A stretch of 64,000 nucleotides of DNA. Origin: Flabesymbios commensalis (lineage: Eukaryota > Annelida > Polychaeta > Terebellida > Flabelligeridae). Location: NCBI GenBank assembly GCA_964017125.1, contig OZ024911.1, positions 41,417,339 through 41,481,338 on the forward strand, written 5' to 3'. Both the position numbers and the translations under genes were made by a program. The notes under the pieces are model-generated. The model was not told the DNA's origin, did no database searches, and saw only the letters and a list, made by a program, of their open reading frames with translations. Of the stretch, positions 51,450 through 63,182 are shown piece after piece (the first letter of the stretch is position 1; each line of letters begins with the position of its first letter).

Positions 51450-52040
51450 TTTTGCAGTGCGAATCATACAAATGTAGAATCGTTATCAATTGAAAATGAT
51501 TAAAAAAAATGTCGAACATGTTATTTTACAGGTGAGAATTATATATGAAATGATCAATCCCACAACAAAAATGTTTATTCTTTCACATACATATACGTGC
51601 ATGTATTTCACTGTGGTTGAACTGAGAAGTTCCACATTATTTATTTATCTTGTAATTATAGTTTTAGAAAAGTATGGCGCATTAGAAATATGTAGCTTTT
51701 TTTAATTATATATTTATGTTTATTCATATTATTACTTTTACATGTAGCAATCTGTGCCGTTATAGGAATTGTAGCAGCTTTTAAAGAATGAATACTAGTT
51801 AGATCAGATGGTGCTAATGTTGTTATATTGAATTATATTGATTTTTTTTAATTTAAAAACTGTTACATTGAAGACTAGATATTTGAGGGATAATTTTGTT
51901 TATCTTTTAGATATTTTAGTTTAGCTCAGTTTGGTCATTATGCTGCGCATCAGAATAATTGTATCTGGGTTGTGAGACTACCTATATCACTGTTGATCAG
52001 AGAAGGCTCATTTATTGTGTGATAAGATTGTGTTGATGCA
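51450..52040. other. AT-rich intergenic DNA
   Basis: No feature recognised. Confidence 0.5.
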
Positions 52041-52044
52041 TCGT

Positions 52045-52142
52045 CCCAGCAAACACGAGACATTGACCCAATGCTGGGTCGATGCCGGCCCACTGTCAGC
52101 GATGCTGGCCCAGCATTAATTCAGACTCGGGTGTTTGCTGGG
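52045..52142. repeat. Family-B palindrome, complete
   Basis: CCCAGCAAACACGAGACATT ... GGCCCACTGTCAGCGATGCT ... GGGTGTTTGCTGGG. Confidence 0.85.
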
Positions 52143-52264
52143 ATTTAACTGCGTCTTGTATTCAAAGGTAGAAAGAAAAAAAATAATATTAATTTTCTTG
52201 AAAACTATTATTTCCTGCCAAAGTGGCAGATATACAATTACCCCATTATCTATCGACTCTGTTC

Positions 52265-52349
52265 CTACCACGCAAACACAGGACGTTGAACAAATGCTGG
52301 TGTAATGCCAACATTAAAGCAACATTGGTTTAACGTCTTGTTTGCTGGG
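52265..52349. repeat. Family-B palindrome, central part deleted
   Basis: CACGCAAACACAGGACGTTG ... AATGCCAACATT ... ACGTCTTGTTTGCTGGG; lacks the CGTC..GACG centre. Confidence 0.75.
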
Positions 52350-52620
52350 TAAAATTTGTGTTCAATATTGGACAATAGTTCGCTTGACATCATCTCAACT
52401 CAGCCTATGTCATAACCAGATTCTTTGATCGTACTGATGATGTTTTACTTTTCATTAGAGTTGAAATTCAGTATTGTGAAATACTTTTGTATGGTCATTA
52501 TGGTTCAGTGGCAGGTAAAATGTTAAGACCAAGGTGCAGAATATTTTAGCACATCAGAAAAACTGTGAAGATGCAAAGTGTGTAAAAATGTATGAACCTC
52601 TTAATCACCAGGATCTCTCA

Positions 52621-52837
52621 GCCAAGCAAGAGGGATACATTTATCCAATGGTAGTTTAATGTTGGGCCAGCTTCACAGATTATGGAACAACATCCAACCA
52701 ATAGTGGGTCAATGTTTCGTGTTTGTTTGGGAGGGAATAGTATCTTTATCCCACTGTTGTTTTAATGTTGATCCAGCGGCGTAGACAGTTGGCCTACATT
52801 AAACCAACATTGGGTCAATTCCTCATGTTTGCTTGGA
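52621..52837. repeat. Two head-to-tail family-B palindromes, decayed
   Basis: 52621-52729 ends CAATGTTTCGTGTTTGTTTGG; 52738-52837 has GTTGTTTTAATGTTGATCC and ends CATGTTTGCTTGG. Confidence 0.65.
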
Positions 52838-53194
52838 TGGTTTTAAAGTGTCGTTTAACATAGCAATGAGAGCCCTGCCACATGATGTTAATGTACTATG
52901 CCTTATATTATTATCACCCCTTTGATCATACATAAAATGATGGAATATGCCTAGTGAGGATATTCATCTGCCTCGAAGATATCCATGAATTGTGAATATG
53001 TTCTCAAGCATAAACAAAATATGAAATTGTATTTTTTTACATAATATTATCACCCGTTCTGGTGATATAATTTATGATCTATCCCCTCTGATTAAAGAGA
53101 TGGGTCGGACAACGTCAGATACGTCTGTTTGATTCACAGGTAGTGTAAAAAATTAGTAGGAGAAAAAAAAACACATTTGAAAGTCCCATAACAA

Positions 53195-53303
53195 CCCAGG
53201 AGACACAAGACGTTGAAACAATGTTGGTTTAACGTGTGCCAACCGTCTACGACGTTGGACCAACGCTAAACCAACATTGATTCAACGTCTTGTGTCTGCT
53301 GGG
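53195..53303. repeat. Family-B palindrome, complete
   Basis: CCCAGGAGACACAAGACGTT ... AACCGTCTACGACGTTGGAC ... CGTCTTGTGTCTGCTGGG; arms nearly perfect. Confidence 0.85.
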
Positions 53304-53904
53304 AAATAATAACAAAATTACTACGACCCCACATTACCAAGTGGCATAATTCATAATGTAGTCTGCAAAAAACTAGGCTGGATTGCAATTTTTCTTCTGA
53401 CACAAATCGGTTATAATATTATTGTTATTTCAATTGAATGTCAATGTTCTTATTAATCTATTTGTTGTCAATTCATTATTAATTTTGACGTCCGTGCACC
53501 GTCCATGACTTGGTGTCATCTATTTACACTCTGTGATAAACTGATTATGTGATGCATAATAAAAAACTCCCACTAATGTCTAGCTTTATTACTTTTCAAT
53601 ATATGTGAAATATCACCCTAACACAAACTTGTTTTATGCCTTAGTAAGTCCAAAGCATGAAATGAGATATTACCAGTTAAAAAATAGGGACTAACTTTAT
53701 ATTATGACCGCTTATATACAGGTGCCCCCAATCCTGTCTAGAATTGCGGGGTAGGTTTATGTAAACGTCTGCCGTTGCTGTTCTAGTTTATCAATCTACA
53801 CGTGTGATATACTATGTAAAATATAAGTTCCTTTCATATTGCCGAGGAGTGAATAGTTATGTCTCCGCATACGTTGAAACATAATTTGTATTACAAACTA
53901 ATTA

Positions 53905-54496
53905 AAATCAACAAACTAGTCAACATGGTCAATGGAAACGACTTAAGAAGACCCAAGTATTGGCCATATCTATAGGCGACCTATGTTTTCTGAACCCATA
54001 TGTGTATATGCTTAAAACCGAGTGGTATTTAGATTGATAAATGTTTGAGGTTTTTAATAGTAACAGTAAATATATAGAAATGGCGGACGTCTTGGATTTG
54101 CAGGTCAAATGAAGGTCATTTCTTACCTAAGACACTAGAAATACATTTTCAAATAAAAATATTGCAATAACCATAAATTGTACGTCAAAACCATAAAAAT
54201 ACGAGGTTTTTTGTAATTCAGCACACACACATTTCGTAAAAACAAGTGGATAAAAAATTAGACACTAAAATGCCTAGCAAAGTTCATTGTTTCAGCCCAG
54301 GCTAAATCACACATTTTCATGAAAGGCTGCAACATTCATTAAAAAAATTTATGACATTTTTAAGTATAAATAACACTGATTTTCAAGCACACACATATCG
54401 TGGTTCAGAACGCATAGGCCAAATATGGATATGTCCAATACGGTAATTACGTTTTATGTCGTTTTCTTGATCATGTTGACTAGTTTGTTTTGTTGT
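53905..54496. mobile_element. Inverted-repeat element, ~110-bp arms
   Basis: The left arm ACAAACTAGTCAACATGGTC ... GGCCATATCT ... TTCTGAACCCATATGTGT is mirrored by ACACATATCGTGGTTCAGAA ... GATCATGTTGACTAGTTTGT. No coding content. Confidence 0.7.
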
Positions 54497-54699
54497 TCAT
54501 TTTGATTATTTATTATTTATTTATTAAAATAGCATGTTTGAGCGCATGTGGAGGGACGACTTATAAACTCTTCTACAGCGTCCTCTGAGAACTCTTAGAA
54601 CGGAAATTGTATTAAACCAGAACAGTACTGACAGACGTTTACGTAATTCTAACCCCTAATTCTAGTTTCGTCACATTTTTCGCCCGCTTTTTATCCCCC

Positions 54700-55500
54700 T
54701 GGCTTCACTTTTTCTTGTGGGCGCAAAAACTCAAAAACTACTGGTCAAATTTTTTTGAAATTTTTACAAGACATTCCTAGCAACATGGGGATGTGCAAGT
54801 GATTTTTTAGAGATGCTACTACTATCACATTCCCCATGATATGGAGATGTGCAGGTGATTTTTTCAAGGTGTTACTGAAATACAAAATGGCCGCCACGGA
54901 TCAACTCTAAATTTTTTTGTGGCCGCAAAAACTCTAAAACTTAATGTCAGAAATTATTCAAATTTTACTATCACATTTCCCACGATATGGAGATGTGCAG
55001 GTGTTTTTTAAGGTTTTACTAAAATTCAAAATGGCCGCCACAGATCAACTTTATTTTTTTGTGGGTGCAAAAACTCTAAAACTTTGTCAGAAATTATTCA
55101 AATTTTACAATCTCATTCCCCACAATATGGAGATGTGCAAGTGATTTTTTAAAGGTTTTGCTGAAATTTAAAATGGCTGCCACTGATCAACTCCAATTTT
55201 TTTGTTGGCGCAAATACTTAAAATTTGGAATTTATTCAAATTTTACAATCACATTCCCCACGGTATGGAGATGTGCAGGTGATTTTTTAAGGTTTTAATG
55301 AAATTCAAAATAGCCGCCATGGATGAACTTCATAATTGTTTGTGGTCGCAAAAACTCAAAAATTGAAGTCAGTAATAATTCACATTTTACAATCACATTA
55401 CCCACTATCTGAAAATGTGCAGGTGATTTTACTGAAATTTAAAAAGGCCACCGCAAGTTGACTTTTTAAATATTTGTGACCGGAAAAACTCAAACCTAAT
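54700..55500 (+). repeat. Tandem array of ~140-bp units with AAAATGGCCGCCAC
   Basis: Five or six units; landmarks near 54886, 55028, 55171, 55307 and 55440. Each also has GATATGGAGATGTGCAGGTG and GCAAAAACTCTAAAAC. Copies degrade towards the right. Confidence 0.8.
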
Positions 55501-55545
55501 TTATGGCGGGGGATGATATAGGACTTCAGTCCTCTTCTTAGTAGC

Positions 55546-55945
55546 GTTTGACCTAAACATGACCTAATTAGGACACTGTTCACACTTCTCAATAAATGAT
55601 TCTCCTCCCTCAATTCTTCGCCGATTTCAATTTTGTTTGGCTTATTTGAAAGAGCTCGTGCCTGTGTATAGAAGATCTTCATGGATTTCAGAAATTTTAA
55701 TCATCAGTTACCGCTGATTTATGACATAATCAAGAGCTAATTAGGACACTCTGTGCAAAATAATTATTTCTCATCTCCCAATTCTTAGGCGATTTCAGTT
55801 TTGTTTGGTTGGTTTGAAAGAACTTGTGCCTGTGCAATTAACTTATGACCTAATTAAGACCTAATAATTAGGACCATCTGTTGACAATTCGCAATAAGTG
55901 TTTCTCCTCCCTCAGCAATTAACTTACGACCTAAATAATTGATTT
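55546..55945 (+). repeat. ~190-bp imperfect tandem duplication
   Basis: CGATTTCAATTTTGTTTGGC with GAAAGAGCTCGTGCCTGTG recurs as CGATTTCAGTTTTGTTTGG with GAAAGAACTTGTGCCTGTG about 180 bp later, followed by a third partial unit. Confidence 0.65.
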
Positions 55946-56310
55946 AATCACTGTTTGGCATTTAAATAAATAACTTAATCCAGCAGAGCTTTTGTGTCAT
56001 TGACTGTTCTTTTCCAGGTCATATCTTACTTAAATTACTTGACGGATTGTACAAATGATTTTTGGTGGCTCAATACTAGAATGTCACCAAATTTGGTAAA
56101 TAATCCGATTAGCTCTTGATATATGTTTCAGAATACCGTAATTCGGTCTAGTTTGGTCAATTGTGCTTTTTACTTTGTGTCATCCTCTGAGCCATATCTC
56201 TAAAACTTCTTTATTGATTGTTCCCGAACTGGTTGTTTATGACCATAGAGGCGTATGACCTTCCTATTTTGTTTGGTTATGTGATCAATGATATCGAAAG
56301 AAGTTGACTA

Positions 56311-57635
56311 AGGGTAGAGTGAGGCAAAGCGCCCTAGTGGGATAAAACGCCTATCACTATTATGACGCCATTATAGATAATTATTATATATTATATATGA
56401 TTATATTATATCATTTAAATACATTGGAATAACATTTTTCGTACATATTTTAAACGAAAGACGGAAAGTCTGTACAGGGGAAATACTTGTCCAAAATAGG
56501 ACATTTTAATGTAATTTTCGCACTGCCAAATTTAATCCTCTGAGCTCGGGTTAATTTCACCAAAGAACATCTCTAGACGTTTACACGATAGGTATATATA
56601 TATATTATTTGCTTTTAACATTGAACAATGATTGATAACGAGGTAAATGATATAAAGGCATGTTGTTTTTAATAACCCATGAAGCAAAGCGCCCATTTCC
56701 ATGTGGGGCAAAACACCCTATACATTTCACTGAAAGTTATTGAAATAGAACATAGGTAAACTTGAGATTCATAGTAGTTGGGTAGATAAAAGTGTTAAAT
56801 TGCTAAACAGCACCACTTCATATAATGGTAATGTCAATCATTAATTTGAATTTTTAGGCTTGGTCCTGCCATAAAGACCCGCTAAATTTACATCTTTAGT
56901 CATCGTTTTTGTTGTACAATACCCCTAGCACCGATAAGGTGTTTTTGATTTGGAGCAGCACTCAGAAATCTACTAATTAAGATGGTCCCCATTTGCCCAA
57001 GGTGAAACATTAAATTGAAATAGTTTACGACAATATTGAAGCAGATTCACGATGTTGGTGTCCATCATAAAGTTTCCAGGTACGCCCGACATAGTGGCAT
57101 GGCAAGAAAACATTTTAGACATCGCAGTGTAGGAAAAATACCCAATTTTGGGAACGGGCGTTTTGCCCCATGGAGGTAGGCGTTTTGTCTTGTCTGGTCT
57201 TGTCTTGCCCCAGGTAAGGGACAAAACGTCCATATAAAAATTATTTTTAATTAATATTTTCAACCATGGAAACTTTTCTCCACACATATAACCCTTTACC
57301 GCCGGTGCCGCATATATTCGGGTTTTTATTTTTTATTAGCACATTAAGTACCAGCTTAGATAAAATGTGACATCAATCAGCAAGTTGACCTCCATTTTGT
57401 CAAATCTGAATAATTTTCACTCACTTGAAGTTGTGGATCGCGTCAGCGAGACACAACTTCAAGTGGGTGAAAATTCAGATTGAATAATTTGGCGGTTAAA
57501 GGGTTAAGGATAGAATGTTTTCGACATTCATCCTTGGCAATTCGTTTACCACATGTTATATTTTGTTAAATGTCAAGTGGAAAATAGATTTAAGCTTTTT
57601 TTCTTTAGGTAGGGCGTTTTGCCCCACCCTACCCT
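56311..57635. mobile_element. 1.3-kb element with GGCAAAACGCCC-type terminal inverted repeats
   Basis: The left end AGGGTAGAGTGAGGCAAAGC plus GCCCTA is mirrored at the right by TAGGTAGGGCGTTTTGCCCC plus ACCCTACCCT. Degraded copies of the same GGCAAAACGCC phrase lie inside (near 56690-56715 and 57150-57240). A family-A MITE (57287-57507) is inserted. No transposase recognised; the ORF at 56973-57287 is unassigned. Confidence 0.75.
57287..57507 (-). mobile_element. Family-A MITE nested in the 1.3-kb element
   Basis: ATAACCCTTTACCGCCGGTG to GGCGGTTAAAGGGTTAA, hairpin TTTTCACTCACTTGAAGTTG (57412-57475). Confidence 0.78.
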
Positions 57636-57649
57636 ATGTATACCTACAT

Positions 57650-58565
57650 TCCTATTGCTGACCATAAAACAACTCGTACAATCGTCTTGATGCATTGTGA
57701 AGTTACTGAAAAGAATATGGTCTTCTTAAAATGCAGATACGTTATTATTTGCGAAATACTCTTATAAATACTAAATTGCAAATCAAACACCCGTAATTGT
57801 TTATTTGAAAGGTAAACAGTTACAGTAAGTGTTGTTTGCCTTTTCTGATTTTAGGGCATGGAGTAAATATGAATGATTTAACCACACATAATACAAATAT
57901 TTATTTCATGTTTATTTCTCGAATATAAGTACATTATACCTTTATGTTGCACCATAGACTATTATATAGAATAGAAAAAGACATCAATATGTTGCATCAA
58001 GAGCCATGCTATAATGCTCTGTAAAGTATGCACCCATTTATTTCACTAAAAATATAAAATTCGTTATCATTTGACAAACCGTATCATAATTACACAACTT
58101 GAACCACTAGAAATTGTACACATCACCCTATTATCATCAATGTGTTTGAGACAATCTATGTCATTCTTTCTGCTTGTTGTATGGTAATGGCTTCCATCTC
58201 TAATCCTTTTTACATTTGTCTTGTTACATGATAATAATTGGAATAAAAACAATAATGTGGGCCTAAACAAGACAAGGTTTGATCAGACAGATTTTGCAAA
58301 CAAAACACAAAAACGCTGCATTAACACTTTCTGCCGGGACTCCATTTTAAACCACATTCAATTTTTGTTACAACATTATTTACTGAAATTTTATCAAACA
58401 TGCAAACATATCTCAAATAAAACACGAATTATAAATTATAACCGCTCTAATTTGCATTCATTTGAAACTGGTATTTGTGTTGGCAATGCCAGCTTTATGT
58501 GAACGAAATAATTATATCAAGTAAGAATATATGTTCCCCTTGCACGACATACCAATGTGCCCAAA
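57650..58565. other. AT-rich intergenic DNA
   Basis: No gene or clear repeat recognised; ORFs here lack protein-like composition. Confidence 0.5.
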
Positions 58566-58815
58566 TTAACCCTTCAAGCCCTCACGATGCATTAAAGCAT
58601 CATTTCAAATCCTTGAAAAACTGACTTAGTTTTCCTACAACTGGGTGTTTTGAAATAAAAATTTCCATGAAACTGGTTTACTAATAGATGGTAATATTCT
58701 TTAATTTTTCACCCACATCACATCTTCATTCACTACAAGTCGAGAATTGCGACAGCAATTCGCGGCTTGTAGTGGATGAAGATGACAATGGTAAATTCAG
58801 GCTTGAAGGGGTTAA
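58566..58815 (-). mobile_element. TTAA-type MITE, family D
   Basis: TTAACCCTTCAAGCCCTCAC to GGCTTGAAGGGGTTAA with the GCGACAGCAATTCGCGGCTT hairpin; TTAA both sides. Confidence 0.87.
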
Positions 58816-59069
58816 GTAGGCCCTACAGACAGGTAGCTGTCCTGATTATATATTATGTAGATGTTTTCGCCATTTGACCCCCAAAAAAAACACATTCTGA
58901 ATCTTGTATGCCAGTAGTTGGCGCTGTACATCAACGTCCATTTCGGATACTGAAATTGTAATACTGCATGGATAAGCATATATCGAACCACTGGACTCCC
59001 GAAGCGTGGACACCGGGTACACCCAGTGTACTAGGTAAGGGTGTTCACGCGGTGAGAAGACTCACATTG

Positions 59070-59220
59070 CTCATAACTTTTGTCGTTTTCAACTTATTTT
59101 ATTGGTCGACCAAATCACTGTTTTTGGGAATAGAATGTGTGTCTAAACATCAAGATTTGCAAATATTTATGCTCAAATGCTCTGAGTAATTTTTAGCCAC
59201 TTGATATTGAGGTCTTGGCA
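59070..59220 (-). mobile_element. Family-A MITE fragment
   Basis: Tail phrases in order (TTTGTCGTTTTCAACTTATT, AAACATCAAGATTTGCAAAT, TTTTTAGCCACTTGATATTG), cut off before the hairpin's second arm. Confidence 0.6.
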
Positions 59221-59454
59221 CCCCAATTTTTCAGAACGTCCTACGACAATCGCCTCGATATAGGTATTTAAACCACATAATCCATTTGAAAACTGGCTAG
59301 TTATGTTGAGTACGGAAACATACATTATTATCAGTCTGGTATATTATTTCCATTGAATTTATGTTCAATACACGCCATATATGCAATCATTGGCCAATAA
59401 ACACCGGACACGCATTAAATTGTTATTATGTCATTGTAATGTGCATGAGCCAAG

Positions 59455-59552
59455 CCCAGCAAACAGGAAACATTTGTAAAACATTTACACAACGTCGGTC
59501 CAACGTCTTCGACGTTGGTCCAACATTGTATTGTTTTAGAACTGTTTGCTAG
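59455..59552. repeat. Family-B palindrome
   Basis: CCCAGCAAACAGGAAACATT ... GGTCCAACGTCTTCGACGTT ... GAACTGTTTGCTAGG; same subtype as 3563-3671 and 5996-6093. Confidence 0.78.
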
Positions 59553-61129
59553 GGGGGGGGAGGGGCGTTGCGAATACAGGATTTTAAAAAAAGGGGGGTC
59601 GGATGTGGATTTGGTTAGCCTCGCGCATTGGATTTAAAATAATGTTTTCTAGTATAGTTTTATCTGCTTATAGCTCGGGGCTTAATTTTGGGTGTCAAAT
59701 ATTGATTTCAGTGTATTTTTTGTATAGTTCTAACACCCCCTCCATCCTCTAGATCCGCCACTGGAATAATTAAGCCTCACACACGCGATCAGTACACCAG
59801 TACACTGAGCGTGCCCACACTACGGGGGCCCAGGGTATCAAACACAGTCATTGTAACACGTTAATCTAGCCAATTGTGCACAGCTCAACAAGTAACGTTA
59901 ATATGGTCTGGGCTAAACAAATGTATATAAACGAATTACCAATTTCCTCATTCAAGCTACTGAGAAATTTCCTTGTATAATTTATGTTACAGATGATCTG
60001 AACAACAGGACAACCTGCTATCAGGATTTAAGCATGGTGGTCCTGGGCAAGGAGGTTACAAGCTCTTTGGTCATGGGTATCTAAAACAGGCTACCTGCAG
60101 TCCCTCCTATACCGGATTGCATGATCTGTCGTTGCTCGCCTGAAAGCCACTGGTCATGAAGGAAGTGTCGCCTGCCCAGTAATTAACATGAGACGTTGGT
60201 CCAACGTTGGTTTACTGTTGGCCCAGCGTCTAAAACTTTGGCCCAACAGAAACCAACGGTGGGCCATGTGCCCACACCTTTATCTGCGGCGTAATTGTCT
60301 GTGCATAATTCATTGAAGACTTGATCTGCGCTCCTCCCTCGCGTATCTAGCTGTGCAGGGGTGGGGGCGGTGTCTTGTTGGTACTCAAGTAAGACATCCT
60401 TGGAATATAGATGTATAACAATTATTGTTTACAAATTTAATTTCAGCATTTGCACGATTTGATTCAATGCAACCTTTTCGCCAGAGGCACATATTTTATT
60501 CACATTGGCTATAGTTTGTGATTGATTTCATACACGTTCGTCATAGTAAGGTTAAATGGCAAATCTCAATCCACAGTTTATGTAGCTTACCAGGGTAGTA
60601 TACGTACGTAGTAGGCATATATATAACATTTTTTAACAAGTGGATGGTCATAAAGCCAATTAAGGTCAGGAATGGCATGGTAGTTTTGGTTAGATAATTA
60701 TATGTTTCTGCCACATAGATTTCAGGTTAGATCGACGTTAGGATGTAGATGATCTTATTTTGGTGATGTATTATTCTAGGCAACTAACAACAGGGTATAG
60801 TTTTGCACATATTAATCTCCACTTTACCAAAAAAAGGGTTCGACACATTTATACATATATATATTATGAAATATTGGTCCACCAAAGGCGAATCAAGTAT
60901 AAATAGTATCTTGTTAAGGACTACGTACATGTACTGAAAATAGATATGCAATTAGATATATTCATACTGACCCAAATGAATCAAACTAACTGTCATCTGG
61001 AATATGTACCGTTTTAATGACATAATTACTAGATTATGGCATAACATAAGAGCTGAGATCACGGTTATAAGACTGTGGTAAGCATCAAGGTGAGCGGTCT
61101 GTGGTGAAATGGTAGGTTGGAATCAGTGC
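59553..61129. other. Intergenic/3' flank of the GPCR gene
   Basis: 59740-59763 ends in TCTAGATCCGCCACTGG, which resembles a hAT-type terminus; no matching left end found. 60001-60175 has coding-like base use but is interrupted and unassigned. 60175-60277 is a decayed family-B palindrome. The rest shows nothing. Confidence 0.5.
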
Positions 61130-62247
61130 TCAGTAGGTCTCTACAGGCATGTCCCTCAGTACATAGCTGTACAGGTTGGATGACATACTTATAGATTTAG
61201 ACACAGACTGTCTGAATGGTCTGTGACAGGTCATGTAAGCCAGGGGAAGTACTGCACATTGGGAGTAGGTGAGCCAGGTAGATACAGAGGCGAACACATA
61301 AGGTATACGTCTCTCGGGGTCCAACATGTACCACAGGCACATAGACAAATAAGGCATCCACAATATCTGGAACAACAATGTCACCATGAAGAACACCCGG
61401 GTGAGTTTTTCGTTTTTCTGACTCGGACTGCAGACATATCGGCCATTAAGATGTGCGTTGCCCTGTGGGTGACGGGGTGCCACTAGACCTGGTGGGTTGG
61501 TCACAGCGCGGGCCAGTCCTCCTACAAATACTTAGGTATACGATTGCCCCCAGGAAAGAAGAAGGTCCAGTTATCGCTGCGAGCAGGTTCATATAAGATG
61601 GGCCGCATCCTGCGATAAGTCCTGAGGAACATGAAGATCTTCACATAGACAAACAGTATGAGAAGCGCTATAGCGACAAATATAGCCGTGAATCCCAGAG
61701 TGTCATTGTCCGTGTAGTGACGATGCTCCAGCGTACATTGTGCCTCATATGGTATGAAACCATACGTTCCCAATCCAAACACGGGAGGAAAAGCGAGAAT
61801 AAAGGCAATACCCCATCCTAGTAGTACAATAGCCAAGCACATCAAGCCATGGAAGCGACGCGCATGAAAACTATGATAAGCCACCGACATGTGCCGATCT
61901 ACTGCTAAGATAAACAAGGCAAACAGAGCTCCAAATGTAAAGAAGGTACTGGAGAAGGCAAGTAGTTTACATCCAGTGCTGCCATAAACCCAGACAGAGT
62001 CATGCATCACCGTGGCCAGCACAAATGGCAGACATAGCAGGGAACGTAGTAGATCGGCCACTGACAGGTTCACCATGTAATAATAAGGAGCTCTGTGTAG
62101 CTTCTTGTCTTTCAGTATGGTGTAGATCACCAAGGTGTTATGGAGTGTTCCAGCACAGACCGCCGCCACCAGCCACAGACTCTTGAGGACGACTGCCAGC
62201 GTGGTGTCATCGGGGTGTGCATGGCTAATCTCACTCATCTTCCCCAT
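61130..62247 (-). CDS. SREB-family class A orphan GPCR (GPR27/GPR85/GPR173-like), frame broken once in loop 3
   Basis: Seen: on the minus strand an ATG at 62247 (or 62238) opens a receptor N-half to TM5. It carries DKKLHRAPYYYMVNLSVADL (TM1-TM2), Cys93 and Cys171 as the expected disulfide pair, AFPPVFGLGTYGFIPYEAQC, HRHYTDNDTLGF and NWTFFFPGG. All are SREB signatures (family: D..LHRAPYYFLLDL, AFPPV.DVGTY.FI.EEDQC, F.ANDSLGF, NWTFHGPG). This frame meets a stop at 61522. TM6-TM7 and the tail continue in another frame from about 61513 to 61130 (GGLARAVTNPPGLVAP to LRDMPVETY). The span is two bases over a multiple of three and about 370 codons, the SREB length. Unlike most SREBs, TM3 ends in DRH and TM7 has LP instead of NP. 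It could be a small indel, an assembly error, a young pseudogene or an unusual tiny intron. The endogenous ligand of the family is unknown. Confidence 0.88.
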
Positions 62248-62249
62248 CA

Positions 62250-63182
62250 CTAACTGTCACAAGGATTGTCCTCTTATAGGCTCCTGGATCTATGGTCTCA
62301 AGTTCAAATTTCAAACTAAATTAAATACCACTGAATATGCCAAAATATTTTGTGCTTGATGTTCAGTGATAACTCAATCTGGGAGATATCTAATATTCAA
62401 TATTTTTTTATCATTGTAAGCACTTTCAGCTTTAAATGAAAGAAAGACATCTCAGCAAAACGATGGTTAATGTCGCTGATCGAGCACGACTCACCCACTA
62501 TCTCCTCACAGCTTGTCAGCTTACACGTTGGTGATGTTCCGATATCAGGTAATCCGTAGACTTAAGTGTGAATGGACAATGTTACCTCTCCTGTGGGATG
62601 GGTATGTGTGACACCTCCATTTCACAAGATTTGCCAAACAAGTTGTTTATAGATGGAACGCATCTTGTCGCTTTGGAATAGGTATAAATTAAAAGTGTGC
62701 TATTTTGTAGGTTCAAATATGCTAAAGTAACTGCATGTAACTGCATGTATGGATTTAGGCCTACTCAAGGTCAGATTGGTGACTTTGCTGTTAGTTGAAT
62801 AGCTGCTGATAATACAGAACCGCAGATTTATCTCTGCTCCCGTTATCTTGACATCGGTAAACATCAGATGGGTATCTATGTGGCATCTTCACCTCTCCTT
62901 GTCAGCGAAACCCTTAAATTGATAGAAAAAATAAAGTCATAATGCGCAACATATTATAGACTTACAAATATAAATAACTAGACACAGCTTTTCGGAAACG
63001 AGCACGAAAGCAGCCCCCGTTATCGCCTGTCGGACATTTTAAAGTTGATCTAGATCAGCAAACTTTCTCAAGGTTTATTTTATATTACCGCTTTAGCTTA
63101 TACAAAATTCCCGAGATAATGAGAAAAAAACAATTAAAAATGTCAGCCAATTAGCAATTTTGGATTATATTTCTGCAAAATT
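62250..63182. other. Upstream flank of the GPCR gene
   Basis: Probable 5' UTR/promoter side of the minus-strand GPCR. No TATA box or upstream coding exon could be supported. Confidence 0.45.

Noticed and set aside
56973-57287. Transposase ORF in the 1.3-kb element
   Set aside because: The 104-aa minus-strand frame has no catalytic motif and includes the element's own repeated GGCAAAACGCC phrases.
60001-60175. Coding-like stretch between the two genes
   Set aside because: Interrupted in every frame and not recognised. It may be a decayed repeat, but there is not enough to name one.
2585-60277. CRISPR-like array from the repeated CCCAGCAAACAC palindromes
   Set aside because: Copies are dispersed, inverted-symmetric and unevenly spaced in intron-bearing eukaryotic DNA.
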